Part shown: positions 1 to 9,190 of the stretch, in pieces | Position numbering within the stretch: the first letter of the stretch is position 1 | Layout of the letters: each line of letters opens with the position of its first letter | Origin: Halorutilus salinus | GTDB taxonomy: Archaea; Halobacteriota; Halobacteria; Halobacteriales; Halorutilaceae | Direction of reading: 5' to 3' | Assembly (NCBI RefSeq): GCF_026242195.1 | Contig: NZ_RKLV01000008.1 | Coordinates: 44,896-108,895, forward strand | DNA length: 64,000 nt | Notes under the pieces: model-generated | Seen by the model: only the letters and a program-made list of their open reading frames with translations | The model's database searches: none | What the model was told of the DNA's origin: nothing | Program-made: the position numbers and the translations under genes

Positions 1-671
1 CCCGCGCCATCTTCATAAGCCTCGGTGCTACGCTCATCATCTACATGGTGGTCGTCTTCGTCGCCATAGGTACGCTCGGCGCGGAACGTCTCGGCGCACA
101 GGGCGAGACGGGTATAGCCGTCGCCGCGGGTAGCTTCATGCCCGAGTTCCCTCTCATCGGGGGCGGTGAGTCGGTGATAGCCTTCGGTGCCGTCTTCTCT
201 ACGATAAGCGCACTCAACGCCGTCATACTCGCCTCAAGCCGTGTCGCGTTCTCGATGGGGCGTGAGGGACAGCTCATAAAGAAGGTTGGTCAGCTACACC
301 ACAGGTACGGTACGCCGTTCTGGGCTATCGTTGCGAGCTCGGCTGTTATGCTCCTGTCGGTGGTCTTCATACCTATACAGCAGGTCGGTAACCTGACGAG
401 CCTTTTCTTTCTCGTTTCGTTCGTTCTCGTAAATGCGAGCGTGATACGTCTACGCAGGGAGCGCCCCGACATGTCGCGTCCGTACGAGATGCCTTTCTAC
501 CCGTTACCGCCTATACTCGGTATAGTCCTAAACCTCGTTCTCGCCTTCTTCATCGATCCCGAAACGTGGCTACTCGGAGGGGCGTGGCTGTTGTTCGGTG
601 TCTTCGTCTACTGGCTACTGCAGACACCGCGTGTAACCGTCGACAGGCTAAGACAGGGTGTTAACAGATGA
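1..671 (+). CDS. APC-family amino acid permease, C-terminal part (5' truncated by window edge)
   Basis: The frame is open from base 3, so the gene starts upstream of the window; the first ATG at 45 is internal. About 222 residues are visible with roughly six hydrophobic segments and short charged loops, including an Arg-rich cytoplasmic loop, as in the C-terminal half of APC-superfamily amino acid/polyamine permeases. The stop overlaps the start of the next gene (ATGA, 668-671), so permease and TrkA protein are co-translated; in haloarchaea such permeases often carry or neighbour TrkA/USP regulatory domains. Substrate cannot be told from this fragment. Confidence 0.8.
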   Translation, partial: RAIFISLGATLIIYMVVVFVAIGTLGAERLGAQGETGIAVAAGSFMPEFPLIGGGESVIAFGAVFSTISALNAVILASSRVAFSMGREGQLIKKVGQLHHRYGTPFWAIVASSAVMLLSVVFIPIQQVGNLTSLFFLVSFVLVNASVIRLRRERPDMSRPYEMPFYPLPPILGIVLNLVLAFFIDPETWLLGGAWLLFGVFVYWLLQTPRVTVDRLRQGVNR

Positions 672-1321
672 CAGGAAAGCTAAGGATCATAATAGCAGGG
701 ATGGGAAGGGTCGGCTACTACGCGGCGAGGTCGTTGAACGGTCAGGGTCACGAACTCGTCGTTATCGAGGAGAACGAGAAGAGATGCGGTGAGATAAACG
801 ACGAGTATATAGCTACGGTCATACAGGGCGACACGACGCGCCCGTCGGTTCTGCGTCAGGCGAGTCCGGAGAAGGCGGACGCCATCGCGGCGCTTACGAA
901 CGACACTGCGGCGAACCTTGCCGCATGCATGACGGCGCAGAAGATGAACGAACGTATACGTACGGTGATGCGTGTCGACACCGAACTCGGTGACGAGTAC
1001 CGCGACATCGTGGACGAGGTTATCTTCCCCGAACGTATAAGCGCGAGAGCCGCCGCCAACTCCGTGGTCGGTGCGGATATACGGACGCTCGAATCCGACA
1101 CGGGGGATATCGATATACTCGAAGTCCGTGTCGACGAGGGCGCGCCCGCGGCTGGCAGAAGGCTTGACGAGGTGAGCTTCCCCAAGGGAACCCTCGTCAT
1201 CTCCGACTTCAACGGGAGTAGTATAGCCAGACCTGAGACGTGTCTCGAAGCGGGTAAGAGGTACGTCGTCGCCGTCGAGCCTGACGTTAAGGACGAGGTC
1301 ATCAACCTTCTGAGAGGTTAG
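668..1321 (+). CDS. TrkA-N/TrkA-C (RCK) domain regulatory protein
   Basis: This 217-residue soluble protein has a Rossmann fold at the N-terminus with a glycine-rich NAD-binding motif GMGRVG (residues 11-16). A TrkA_C-type domain covers about residues 130-215. RCK proteins gate or regulate ion and solute transporters in response to nucleotides. The start overlaps the permease stop by 4 nt, so it most likely regulates that permease rather than a Trk potassium channel; this is inference from coupling. Its 3' end overlaps the convergent channel gene by 4 nt. Confidence 0.85.
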   Translation: MTGKLRIIIAGMGRVGYYAARSLNGQGHELVVIEENEKRCGEINDEYIATVIQGDTTRPSVLRQASPEKADAIAALTNDTAANLAACMTAQKMNERIRTVMRVDTELGDEYRDIVDEVIFPERISARAAANSVVGADIRTLESDTGDIDILEVRVDEGAPAAGRRLDEVSFPKGTLVISDFNGSSIARPETCLEAGKRYVVAVEPDVKDEVINLLRG

Positions 1322-2952
1322 GCGTCGAACGTCTCGACGAAGCCGCGTATGCTCTCGTCCGTACCCGCTATCACCAGTTCGTCGCCCTCCTCGAAACGGA
1401 AGCCGGGTGTGAGGTTCGTGACTACCTCACCGTCGCGCTCTACGGCTACGACCGTACAGCCCGTCTCCGACCGTACGTCAGCACCGCCGAGAGTACCGCC
1501 CGTCAGACCCGGTGCCTCAGTCTCAACGACCTTGACGTGCGACCTCGTCGGCTCCTCGCCGTTGTCGAGAACCGCGGACGCCATCATCCTACCCGTCATC
1601 TCCGCGAGGGAGACGACGTAGTCGGCACCCGCCCTGTATATCTTGCTGACCGCCTCCTCGCGTTCGCATCTCGCGGCTATGCTCGCCTCCTCGTTTACAT
1701 CTCGCGTAACGAGGGTGGCAAACTCGGCGTCTGTGTCGTCCGGGACGGCGAATATAACCGAGTTTGCCTCCCCAACACCCGCGGTTTCGAGAACGTCGGG
1801 GTCGGTTATGTCTCCCACAACGTCGACGCCGTCCGTATCCTCCGTGTCGATGACGGTGTACGGTACGTCAGCCTCGTCAAGGACGGCGACGACGCGTCTA
1901 CCGACCTCGCCGTAGCCCGCGACCACCGTCTCGCCCCTTTCGTACCTGCGCACCTCCGATGTCGTCAGCCCCTCTAGCTCGTCTATCTCGTCCTCGCCGC
2001 CGGTTACGAGTAGAACAGTACCCGCGTCGAGCGACTTCGACGGCGGTACGGGGGAGAGGAACTCACCGTCCGACCAAGCGCCTATGACGTTCACGCCCGT
2101 GTCCTCGCGTAACGAACTCGAACCGAGCGTCTCCTCGGTCAAGCCGCTACCACGTGGTATCAGGAGTTCGACTATACGGAAGTCGTCGCCCGCCTTCACG
2201 GTACCGCCGACCTCGGTCGTAACGTCAGCCGTAACGAGGCTTGCGAGTCCATCGCCTATCATACGTCTGGGTGAGATAACCGTATCCGCGCCCGCGAGTT
2301 CGTGGTACGGCGACAGGTTCGGCTCCTCGACGACGCTGACGACCTTGACCTCCTCGTCTATCTCCTTGGCGGTAAGGACTATGCTCGTATCCACACGGTC
2401 GGAGACGTCCGCGACGAGCGCCTTGGCGTCGGTCAGGTTCGCACCGCGGAGAGTGGAAGCCGAGTCGGGCTTGCCCTGTATGACCTCGTAACCGTCCTCA
2501 TAAAGCTCCCTCGCCCTCTCACGGTCGGACTCGATAAGGACGTAGCCGACATCCCTCGCTTCCAGACGGCTTACGAGCGTCTCGACCCTCGGCGTGTACG
2601 TGCATATGACGACGTGATCCGAGACGCCGCGCCCGACGGAGCTAGGTACGGACGTTGAGAGGGCGTCACGTATCGCGGGGAACAGGAAGACGGGTAGCGC
2701 GAGGAATATCATGAGAGTCCCCACGACGTCGATGACTATGACGAGTACGTTCATCTCGGTGCTTACCCACGGGGAGTCGGAGCCGTACCCCGTCGTCGTG
2801 TACGTCTCGACGACGAACTGGAGAGCCTCGACGTACCTTCTCGGGTCGTTCTCGAACCTCGCCATACCGTACCGGTAGACGTACGCGAAGCCGAATACGG
2901 TCGCCAGCAGAACCGTAAGGTAGTACAGGTTCCTCCTGCGCCGTCTGTCCAT
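1318..2952 (-). CDS. TrkA-domain-gated potassium channel
   Basis: This 544-residue protein has two N-terminal membrane segments (about 10-28 and 67-92) around a pore loop with the potassium selectivity filter TTGYG at 53-57, giving a 2TM channel subunit. Two successive TrkA_N/TrkA_C modules follow: the first Rossmann fold begins near residue 110, and the second near 340 contains the motif GYGEVG. This is the MthK/Kch-like architecture in which cytoplasmic RCK domains form the gating ring. Potassium handling is central for salt-in haloarchaea. The first module has a degenerate glycine motif (CTYTPR), so it may not bind NAD. Confidence 0.88.
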   Translation of the reverse strand: MDRRRRRNLYYLTVLLATVFGFAYVYRYGMARFENDPRRYVEALQFVVETYTTTGYGSDSPWVSTEMNVLVIVIDVVGTLMIFLALPVFLFPAIRDALSTSVPSSVGRGVSDHVVICTYTPRVETLVSRLEARDVGYVLIESDRERARELYEDGYEVIQGKPDSASTLRGANLTDAKALVADVSDRVDTSIVLTAKEIDEEVKVVSVVEEPNLSPYHELAGADTVISPRRMIGDGLASLVTADVTTEVGGTVKAGDDFRIVELLIPRGSGLTEETLGSSSLREDTGVNVIGAWSDGEFLSPVPPSKSLDAGTVLLVTGGEDEIDELEGLTTSEVRRYERGETVVAGYGEVGRRVVAVLDEADVPYTVIDTEDTDGVDVVGDITDPDVLETAGVGEANSVIFAVPDDTDAEFATLVTRDVNEEASIAARCEREEAVSKIYRAGADYVVSLAEMTGRMMASAVLDNGEEPTRSHVKVVETEAPGLTGGTLGGADVRSETGCTVVAVERDGEVVTNLTPGFRFEEGDELVIAGTDESIRGFVETFDA

Positions 2953-3037
2953 GGTGGAGCGATGCGCCCCGGTCTCTAAACACTGGCGGGCGCGTCGAAG
3001 CGTGGGTTATATGCGTCTCGACGCGCGACGCGTATAC

Positions 3038-3220
3038 ATGAGCTTCGAAGAGGACGACAAGGTCATCTTCAGGGACGAGTACCACGAGAAGGACGGCGAG
3101 GAAGGAAAGGTCGTACAGGTCAGCGAGACGATGTTCGGCGACGAGACGTACACCGTTGAGGTCGACGACGAGACGATAGGCGGCTTGGGCGAGGATCAGC
3201 TGGAAGCCGTCGACGGGTAA
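3038..3220 (+). CDS. Small acidic protein of unknown function
   Basis: This 60-residue protein starts at the ATG at 3038 rather than at an earlier in-frame codon, because a TTAT-rich box (about 3006-3012) lies about 27 nt upstream, as for leaderless transcripts. It is highly acidic and rich in short beta-type stretches (VIFRDEY, VVQVSE, YTVEVDD), suggesting a small SH3-like barrel. I do not recognise the family with certainty. It lies alone between the divergently transcribed channel gene and the convergent hemA. Confidence 0.6.
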   Translation: MSFEEDDKVIFRDEYHEKDGEEGKVVQVSETMFGDETYTVEVDDETIGGLGEDQLEAVDG

Positions 3221-3223
3221 CGG

Positions 3224-4549
3224 CTACGTTTCGGCGCTTCCTTCGGTTTCTTCGTCGACGCGGAATATCTCCGACGCCCTTCTTAGAGTCTCGTAGTCCT
3301 CCGACTGCGCGGCTTTCTTGAGCGCCTCCGTCGGCGTCGAAAGTAGCTGGCGAACGAGCGAACTCGTCAGGTCGTCGACTATCTCGCGGTCGCGGTCGTC
3401 GAGGCTCCTACCGCCGGATTCGAGCCTTCGGAGAGCCTCGCGCGTCTCCTCCTCACGTATCTCCTCCGCGCGGGCGTATATGGTCGACAGCATCTCCTTC
3501 GCGCGTTTTTCCTTCAGCTTGTCCTCAAGAACCTCCATCTCCTCGTCTATCATCGCCTCTACCTCGCCCGCGGCGCGTCTGCGCCCCTCGACCGAAGAGC
3601 CTGCTATCTCGGAGATGTCGTCTATGTCGATGAGTTCGACGCCTTGGGCGTCCGCGGCGTCGTCGCCAACGTCGCGCGGATTGGCGAGGTCGAGTACGAC
3701 GAGGTCGTGTCCGCGCAGGTCGGTTCCGTCGAAGATAAGATGCGGCGCACCCGTCGCCGTAACGACGACATCCGTCTCGTCAAGATACGACGATATCTCA
3801 CCGAAACGGACGGGTTCACCGCCTATCTCGTCGGCGAGACGCGCCGCGGTATCGTACGTCCTGTTGGCGACCAGAATCTCGTCGTAGCCCGCGTTGCGGT
3901 CGGCGAGTGAACGCGCGACGAGTTCGCCCATCTCACCCGCGCCCACGACGACGACGTTGATCCCGTCAAGGCTTCCGAGCCTGTCGCGTGCCGCCTCAAC
4001 TGCGGCGCTACCCATCGATGCGTTCCCTTCGTTTATAGCCGTCTCCGTACGTGCGCGCTCGCCGACGTGCAGAGCCTTCAGAACGGCTGTTTCGAGAGCG
4101 CCGTCCAACGCACCGTCGGATGTGGCTCCGTGGTAGGCGTCGCGCATCTGACCGATTATCTCGTCCTCTCCGACGACCATGCTCTCCAGTCCGGAAGCGA
4201 GACGCATGAGGTGACGTACGGAGTCGGTATGCGCCATGTACTCCTCGGTACCCTCGCGCACGCCTACGTCTTCGGCAAGTTCATCCAGAACGTCGCGCCC
4301 CACGCCGGAGACGTAGAACTCGGCGCGGTTACACGTCTGGAGGACGTACGCCTCGTCGGCACCTTGGCTCAGGAGCCGGTTACGTAGCTCCCCCGCCGAA
4401 GGCTTACACAGCTCCTCTAGGTCGCTCAGTTCGGCGCGTTTGTGTGTGATCAGAAGAGCTTCTATCTCCTGCATAGGTAACACCGTTTCGAGGGATACGA
4501 CCGTGAGGAGAACGACGTTTCCGGCTGTCTGTTTCCCTCTTTCATACAT
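3224..4549 (-). CDS. hemA: Glutamyl-tRNA reductase
   Basis: HemA reduces glutamyl-tRNA(Glu) to glutamate-1-semialdehyde, the first committed step of C5 tetrapyrrole synthesis (haem, cobalamin). The catalytic Cys is C73 in the motif TCNRAEFYV, a Rossmann NADPH site with GAGEMG follows near residue 200, and a helical dimerisation domain forms the C-terminus. The family core begins at about MQEIEALLITHKRAEL, so the ATG at 4474 (416 aa) is an alternative start. However, a TTTAAA box at 4570-4575 sits about 24 nt before the ATG at 4549, which favours the longer 441-aa form. No other hem genes are adjacent. Confidence 0.92.
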   Translation of the reverse strand: MYERGKQTAGNVVLLTVVSLETVLPMQEIEALLITHKRAELSDLEELCKPSAGELRNRLLSQGADEAYVLQTCNRAEFYVSGVGRDVLDELAEDVGVREGTEEYMAHTDSVRHLMRLASGLESMVVGEDEIIGQMRDAYHGATSDGALDGALETAVLKALHVGERARTETAINEGNASMGSAAVEAARDRLGSLDGINVVVVGAGEMGELVARSLADRNAGYDEILVANRTYDTAARLADEIGGEPVRFGEISSYLDETDVVVTATGAPHLIFDGTDLRGHDLVVLDLANPRDVGDDAADAQGVELIDIDDISEIAGSSVEGRRRAAGEVEAMIDEEMEVLEDKLKEKRAKEMLSTIYARAEEIREEETREALRRLESGGRSLDDRDREIVDDLTSSLVRQLLSTPTEALKKAAQSEDYETLRRASEIFRVDEETEGSAET

Positions 4550-4569
4550 CGATATTACCTTTGTCGGAG

Positions 4570-4575
4570 TTTAAA
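4570..4575 (-). promoter_or_regulatory. TATA box of hemA
   Basis: TTTAAA lies about 24 nt upstream of the hemA ATG at 4549 on the minus strand. The distance fits an archaeal TATA box of a leaderless or near-leaderless transcript. Confidence 0.5.
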
Positions 4576-4607
4576 TCTGTCGAAGGCGCGGAGTCGTCTA
4601 AGGAAGG

Positions 4608-4615
4608 CTTTAATA
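4608..4615 (+). promoter_or_regulatory. TATA box of pssA
   Basis: CTTTAATA is centred about 29 nt before the pssA ATG at 4641, matching the spacing of leaderless haloarchaeal promoters. The hemA box on the other strand lies 33 nt away, giving a compact divergent promoter. Confidence 0.5.
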
Positions 4616-4640
4616 CACAAGCGTTCGCCCATACCGGCGT

Positions 4641-5318
4641 ATGAAGCCACGTCTCCTCGACCTTCTGGAGCCGCCCGACTTCGTATCGCTGATGAACGCG
4701 GGGTTCGGGTTTATCGCGCTCATAGCCGTCGCGTACGACGACTTCACGATCGCGGCGGGTATGGTTCTCGTGGGTGCGATCGCAGACGGTCTCGACGGTA
4801 TCATAGCGAGACGGACGGCTTCGGGCGAGTTGGGCGTCGATATCGACTCTTTGAGCGACATCGTCTCTTTCGGTATAGCGCCCGCGTTCCTCGCACACTA
4901 CGTCGCGCGCGAAACCTCCTTGCTTCTCTCGCTCGTCCCTATCGTCTTCGTACTCGCCGCGCTCGTACGTCTCGCGGCGTACAACGTTCAGGACGCCGAC
5001 TCCGTGGGGTTTACGGGCGTGCCGTCGACGTTCGCGGGCATCTTCGTCGTAGTCTTCTTCCTCTCAGGCGTCCCCGAAGCCATCGGTGCCGAGGGTCTCG
5101 TCCTCGTAACCTCGACGGTCATACTCGCGTACATGATGCTGGTCGAGATAGGCTATCCGGAGATACGTGACCGCCACGCCGTCGGCGCGGGCGGTGTCGT
5201 CGCACTCACCGTGCTGTTCCCTCTGGCTTACGGTGCCGTTCTCGCAAAGATCCTTCTCGCAGTCCTCGTGGGATACATCGTTCTCGCCCCACGTTACTAC
5301 GCCGGCTCAGGAAAGTAG
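4641..5318 (+). CDS. pssA: CDP-alcohol phosphatidyltransferase (archaetidylserine synthase type)
   Basis: This 225-residue integral membrane enzyme transfers serine to a CDP-activated archaeol lipid. The CDP-alcohol phosphotransferase signature is visible near residues 50-75: DGxxAR, seven residues, G, then DSLSD. The following IVSFGIAPA stretch is typical of the serine-using branch. About six hydrophobic segments fill the rest. In haloarchaea a PssA of this kind acts in lipid modification linked to archaeosortase-dependent anchoring; no archaeosortase or PssD gene is adjacent here, so that role is inference. Confidence 0.85.
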   Translation: MKPRLLDLLEPPDFVSLMNAGFGFIALIAVAYDDFTIAAGMVLVGAIADGLDGIIARRTASGELGVDIDSLSDIVSFGIAPAFLAHYVARETSLLLSLVPIVFVLAALVRLAAYNVQDADSVGFTGVPSTFAGIFVVVFFLSGVPEAIGAEGLVLVTSTVILAYMMLVEIGYPEIRDRHAVGAGGVVALTVLFPLAYGAVLAKILLAVLVGYIVLAPRYYAGSGK

Positions 5319-5355
5319 CTTCGTCGGTACGACCGGCGCGAACCGCGTTTACGGC

Positions 5356-5742
5356 TCAGATAACGCGGTTCTGTAGGTAGTCGAGGTGCTTGGCGTTGTA
5401 GACTATCTTTACGTCCTCCTCGGGCGTACCGATGCACGTAAGACGGACGTCGCGGTCGTCGACCTCCTCGTCGCTCAGAATCTGTTGCATATCCATATCC
5501 ATCTCGCCCTCAATGATGATACCTGCACAGTTGGCGCACGCACCCGCGCGGCATGAGAAGGGCCAGTCGTAGCCTTCGCGTTCGGCGGCTTCAAGTATGT
5601 ACTCGCCCTCGTATACCTCAAGCTCTCCGTGATCCTCGTCGCTCAGATCCATATCCGCCGCCTTATCGAAGTTCTCTTCGTCGTATATGTCCCATCCGTT
5701 GTCTTCGACAACGTCGTAGTTCAGGTATTCTACCGTCGGCAT
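5356..5742 (-). CDS. Halophilic-type [2Fe-2S] ferredoxin
   Basis: This 128-residue plant-type ferredoxin carries the acidic insertion typical of haloarchaeal ferredoxins. The cluster ligands are C64, C69, C72 and C103 (CX4CX2C...C). It is the expected electron carrier for 2-oxoacid:ferredoxin oxidoreductases in the cytoplasm. Length matches the haloarchaeal family (about 129 aa). It stands as a single gene convergent with pssA. Confidence 0.93.
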   Translation of the reverse strand: MPTVEYLNYDVVEDNGWDIYDEENFDKAADMDLSDEDHGELEVYEGEYILEAAEREGYDWPFSCRAGACANCAGIIIEGEMDMDMQQILSDEEVDDRDVRLTCIGTPEEDVKIVYNAKHLDYLQNRVI

Positions 5743-5843
5743 ACACCAACTTCGACCCGTGGGGGCTTAGAACTTTCCGTTCCTCACGGATCTAACCAAC
5801 TATCATCAAGAAGAGTTATGTGCCGAGCGCGGCTACGCTGAGT

Positions 5844-6791
5844 ATGCTCTGGACGGCGAAACACGCGCCCGAGAGCTTCGACGACCTGCCGCAGGACGAG
5901 GTGGCGCGTCTACTACCGCGCGCCGCCGGGTCGGGTCTAAACGTCGTCCTCCACGGTCCAAAGGGTGCGGGGAAGACCGCCGCGGCGCGTCTCTTGGGCG
6001 ACGACCCGTACGTCCTGAACGCCTCCGACTTCTTCGGTATGACGAAGGACGAGATAGCCGACGACCCGCGTTTCCGGGGCTTCATAACCGCAAAACGGAA
6101 ACGCGAGACCTCAAAGGCGGATCTCATAAACCACGTTCTCAAGCAGGTGGCGTCGCACTCATCGGTCGGTGAGGGACGCCGTACGATCGTCATCGACAAC
6201 GCCGAGGATACACGCCGCGACTTCCAGCAGGCGCTCCGGCGTGTCGTCGAACGTTTCTCAGAACAGTGCAGGTTCGTGCTAACGACACGGTCTCTCTCGG
6301 CGCTCATCCCCGCGATACGGTCGCGCGCCCTACCCGTCGCGGTAAGACAGGCGACGAAGGAGGAACGCGTCGAGGCTCTCGAACGTATCGTCGACCGCGA
6401 GGGGGTAGAGACGAAAGAGGCGGGCGTTGAGTTCGTCGCCGAGGAAGCACAAACGCTCCGCGAGTCCGTCCTCCTCCTACAGACGGTCGCAACGCGCGGG
6501 AAGGTCACCATGGGGTCGGTACTCGAAGCCGCCGACGACGTGGAAGGTGATCGCGTACCGGATATGCTCGAAGACGCACGCGCGGGCGGTTTCGACGAGG
6601 CGGTGGAGACGCTCGACGACATGATGATAGAAGGCGGATGGTCGGGCGACGACCTTCTCCGCCGCTTTCTACACGAGACCGATAAACCCGGTGAGGTGGT
6701 CGCTATCGGAGATGTCGAGCACGCGCTCAAAGAGGGAGCGAACGACAGGATACATCTCGAAAAGCTTATAGCCGAGATTGCGGCGGTGTGA
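5844..6791 (+). CDS. Replication factor C small-subunit-like AAA+ ATPase
   Basis: The protein begins MLWTAKHAPESFDDLP, the LWxxKYxP-type opening of RFC clamp-loader small subunits, so the ATG at 5844 (315 aa) is preferred over an in-frame GTG at 5820. Walker A is GPKGAGKT (38-45). Walker B is degenerate (TIVIDNAED), and the sensor region ends in IRSR, the clamp-loader SRC-type arginine finger. Haloarchaea carry several RFC-like subunits that load PCNA; the altered Walker B suggests a divergent or regulatory subunit. No rfc or PCNA genes are next to it. Confidence 0.8.
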   Translation: MLWTAKHAPESFDDLPQDEVARLLPRAAGSGLNVVLHGPKGAGKTAAARLLGDDPYVLNASDFFGMTKDEIADDPRFRGFITAKRKRETSKADLINHVLKQVASHSSVGEGRRTIVIDNAEDTRRDFQQALRRVVERFSEQCRFVLTTRSLSALIPAIRSRALPVAVRQATKEERVEALERIVDREGVETKEAGVEFVAEEAQTLRESVLLLQTVATRGKVTMGSVLEAADDVEGDRVPDMLEDARAGGFDEAVETLDDMMIEGGWSGDDLLRRFLHETDKPGEVVAIGDVEHALKEGANDRIHLEKLIAEIAAV

Positions 6792-6891
6792 AGTGTTTAC
6801 TGCCGAGACTCTTATACGAACCCTCCGGTTCTGATTTATAGAAATATACCGCCAAATTAAATATGCCCTGTCGTATACAGTTAAGTGACGC

Positions 6892-7710
6892 ATGAACACA
6901 AGCTTAACCGGTATAGACGGCGACGATATGGTGCGCAGGTCGATGGAAGAAAGCGGAGGGGAGCTACGTCTCCTACAGGTCTCGCCCGCCGTACTGAGCA
7001 GGTACGTCAAGGTTCTCAGCGAGGAGGAAGGCTCCGTCGAGGTACGCGCGCTCGTGGGCGAAGGCGCACTCAAGGATGTTATGGACGACTTCCTCGTTGC
7101 GAGCGCGGCGAGCGACCTTATCAAGCAAGGAAGGCTCGAACTCCTTTCGACACCCGACGACTCGCGCAGGTCACTTGTCTTCGTCGGCGACTCCGAGGTT
7201 ATGAGCTTCGTCGATGTCGGCGACGAGATCGGCGCTGTTTCGACCGACGACGACGAGATAGTCAGCCGCGCCTCCGACCTTTTCGGGTCGATGTGGGAGA
7301 ACGGTGAGGAGTTCGGGATACGGACGCCCCCGGCTTCGCGTATACGTGAGACGCTCCGCGAGGATATAGGCGAGGATACTCAGGAGGACTTCGACGGTAT
7401 ACTCGGTATACTCGAAACCGCGAAGGGCGACGGCGAAGGTCTCGACGAGATCACGGTCGCTCTCCTCGCCGCGGCGCGTAACGAGATACTGCTCTACGAT
7501 ATCTCCAAATGGGGTGAGGACTCCGGGGTTGCATCGAAGGCGACGTTCTCGCGCAAGAAGACGGAGATGGAGGACAACGGGCTTATCGATACCGAGAACG
7601 TCCCCATCGATATAGGACGCCCGCGTCTACGTCTCAAGTTCGCCGACGAGTCGCTCCACGAGGCTCCTCTCGAAGACGTGGTCGATACGGCGAAGAGGGC
7701 GATGGAGTGA
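6892..7710 (+). CDS. TbsP-like (DUF5821) haloarchaeal transcriptional regulator
   Basis: This 272-residue protein has a conserved-looking block near residues 57-80 (LKDVMDDFLVASAASDLI) that I associate with the haloarchaeal TbsP/DUF5821 family. A C-terminal winged helix-like segment (SGVASKATFSRKKTEMEDNGLID, about 210-235) would bind DNA. TbsP is known to act with TrmB on gluconeogenic gene expression in Haloferax; whether this paralogue does the same is inference. A ten-T run just downstream probably terminates the transcript. The upstream region is AT-rich (TTAAATAT near 6857-6864). Confidence 0.65.
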   Translation: MNTSLTGIDGDDMVRRSMEESGGELRLLQVSPAVLSRYVKVLSEEEGSVEVRALVGEGALKDVMDDFLVASAASDLIKQGRLELLSTPDDSRRSLVFVGDSEVMSFVDVGDEIGAVSTDDDEIVSRASDLFGSMWENGEEFGIRTPPASRIRETLREDIGEDTQEDFDGILGILETAKGDGEGLDEITVALLAAARNEILLYDISKWGEDSGVASKATFSRKKTEMEDNGLIDTENVPIDIGRPRLRLKFADESLHEAPLEDVVDTAKRAME

Positions 7711-7743
7711 GCGGGTAGACGGCTACGTTTACCGGTTCGTCCG

Positions 7744-7753
7744 TTTTTTTTTT
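7744..7753 (+). terminator. Oligo-T terminator after the TbsP-like gene
   Basis: A run of ten T lies 33 nt after the stop codon at 7710. In archaea a U-tract alone is enough for intrinsic termination; no strong hairpin is needed or seen. Confidence 0.6.
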
Positions 7754-8153
7754 CCTCGGTTCGGCTTCGTGACCGGCTGAACCGCCCCGCGTCTTTGCTG
7801 TTCCTTGCGCGTATCACGGTTACGCCGCGCCGGTCACGTCTATAAACCTAACTTCGCTATACGGAACTGCGGCATTCAGATTCGTCCTTGTGCAGTCCCT
7901 CCCGATTTTTCTTCGGCACGAGAAATCCCCGTGTCTCTCCGTGTCGACGGCTACGTTCGGCTGTTCCTCCGCGATGAAGACGTACCATCTCAGACCAGCG
8001 AGTGAGGCTACAACGGAGCTAACACTTCTGCGATACATAGCTTCGCTAAATGGACACGAAGCCTGCTTTCAGACTGCTCTTTAGATGTGCGTTCTTATGA
8101 ATCCCAACACCATCGTATGAACCTGATCACCGGTTTCGGCACCGGTAGTTCTC
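7754..8153. other. Gene-poor intergenic stretch
   Basis: About 400 bases between the regulator terminator and the PIN gene hold only short open frames (60-75 codons) without recognisable similarity or haloarchaeal acidic composition. I see no tRNA, no clear inverted repeat pair and no transposase remnant. Base composition drifts towards more T/A, as in the adjacent toxin-antitoxin pair, so it may be part of an acquired patch. Confidence 0.4.
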
Positions 8154-8660
8154 TCACCGGTACTCGGAGATAGATCGATAAGGAACGTAGTAGCCGATAT
8201 CGTCAATCCACGTCGACAGCCACTCATCAGCGGTCTGTTCATCGATCTTTCCTGCATCGACCGTAGCCAACAGGACACCGACTGATCCGATAACGGTTAC
8301 GCCTTGGTCTTTAGCAAACGATCGGGCATCCCCATCATCGGTCAGTAGTCGACCGTCGTGTGCGTCCGCCAAGGCAAACGCCTGTGCCTCGCCGGGATCG
8401 AGATGGGTACCGGCGACCTCCTCCCTATCTGCGACCGTCTCCGAAACCGTCGCAGTAGGAATACGGTCGTCGAGTATATCAAGTCCTGACCGTACGTACG
8501 GATGATTATCGACGCCGTCTTTGAGTTCCTCGCGAACGACCGGCACCGTACAGACACCGGAGAGTCCTGCGACCACCCACAGCTGGTCGATATACGCAAA
8601 GTTGGAGAGGAGCGTCGTGTTCAGGACGGTCGGGTTGGCTGGAACACCGTCACCTGTCAT
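8154..8660 (-). CDS. PIN-like (DUF3368-type) toxin, probable RNase
   Basis: This 168-residue protein resembles PIN-domain nucleases that pair with UPF0175 antitoxins: a first strand VLNTTLLSNFA near residue 11, then LDPGEAQAFALADAHDGRLLTDDGDARSFA with acidic metal ligands. The usual first Asp (VLDTS) is Asn here, a variant I recall from haloarchaeal members; whether activity persists is unclear. Its start overlaps the upstream antitoxin stop by 4 nt (ATGA, 8657-8660), so they form a two-gene operon. Confidence 0.72.
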   Translation of the reverse strand: MTGDGVPANPTVLNTTLLSNFAYIDQLWVVAGLSGVCTVPVVREELKDGVDNHPYVRSGLDILDDRIPTATVSETVADREEVAGTHLDPGEAQAFALADAHDGRLLTDDGDARSFAKDQGVTVIGSVGVLLATVDAGKIDEQTADEWLSTWIDDIGYYVPYRSISEYR

Positions 8661-9025
8661 TCGGTTCGGAAACCCTCACCGTCCGGATTCTCGTCACCGA
8701 ATTCGAGTTCGCTCGCCGCTTCCACCTCATACTCTGCGTCTTCTTCGTCAACGAGTCCAAGCCGGAGCTCAGCCCCGTGCTCACGGAGTATATCACGCAT
8801 CGTCCAGCGGTCGACATCAGCAAGCCTCGCGGCATCGCCGAGCGTGATCCGTTCGTGTTTGTAAAGCGCGACTGCGGCTGAGATGCGCTCTTTTTCGTGG
8901 TCTTCGAAGTATTCACGGACGAACTCTCGGAGAGCATCACCCTTACCGCCAAACACACCCGCTTCAACAGCACCCTCGATCAGAAGATCGAGGTCGTCCG
9001 GGCAGGAGCCGGTGATCCGTGCCAT
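8657..9025 (-). CDS. UPF0175-family antitoxin
   Basis: This 122-residue protein has the UPF0175 layout: an N-terminal half (residues 1-50) with helical segments and then the helix-turn-helix stretch ALYKHERITLGDAARLADVD (about 52-71), followed by WTMRDILREHGAELRLG. Such proteins are antitoxins of PIN/DUF3368 toxins and repress their own promoter. It lies directly upstream of and overlaps the PIN gene. Codon use (more GAT, ATC) differs from neighbours and hints at transfer. Confidence 0.78.
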   Translation of the reverse strand: MARITGSCPDDLDLLIEGAVEAGVFGGKGDALREFVREYFEDHEKERISAAVALYKHERITLGDAARLADVDRWTMRDILREHGAELRLGLVDEEDAEYEVEAASELEFGDENPDGEGFRTE

Positions 9026-9190
9026 CGTTGTATCCCAGACTACGTCCGCATACTACTTATGAACTTCGCCAGAAACTCATGGATCGAGAGTGTCTCGAAT
9101 ACGCTCAGAAGATATAGCGGTATGTGATATATCGCCTCAGACGGACGTGCGGGCATCGAAAGCCGTCCAAAGATAAGGGTCGACAACCGC

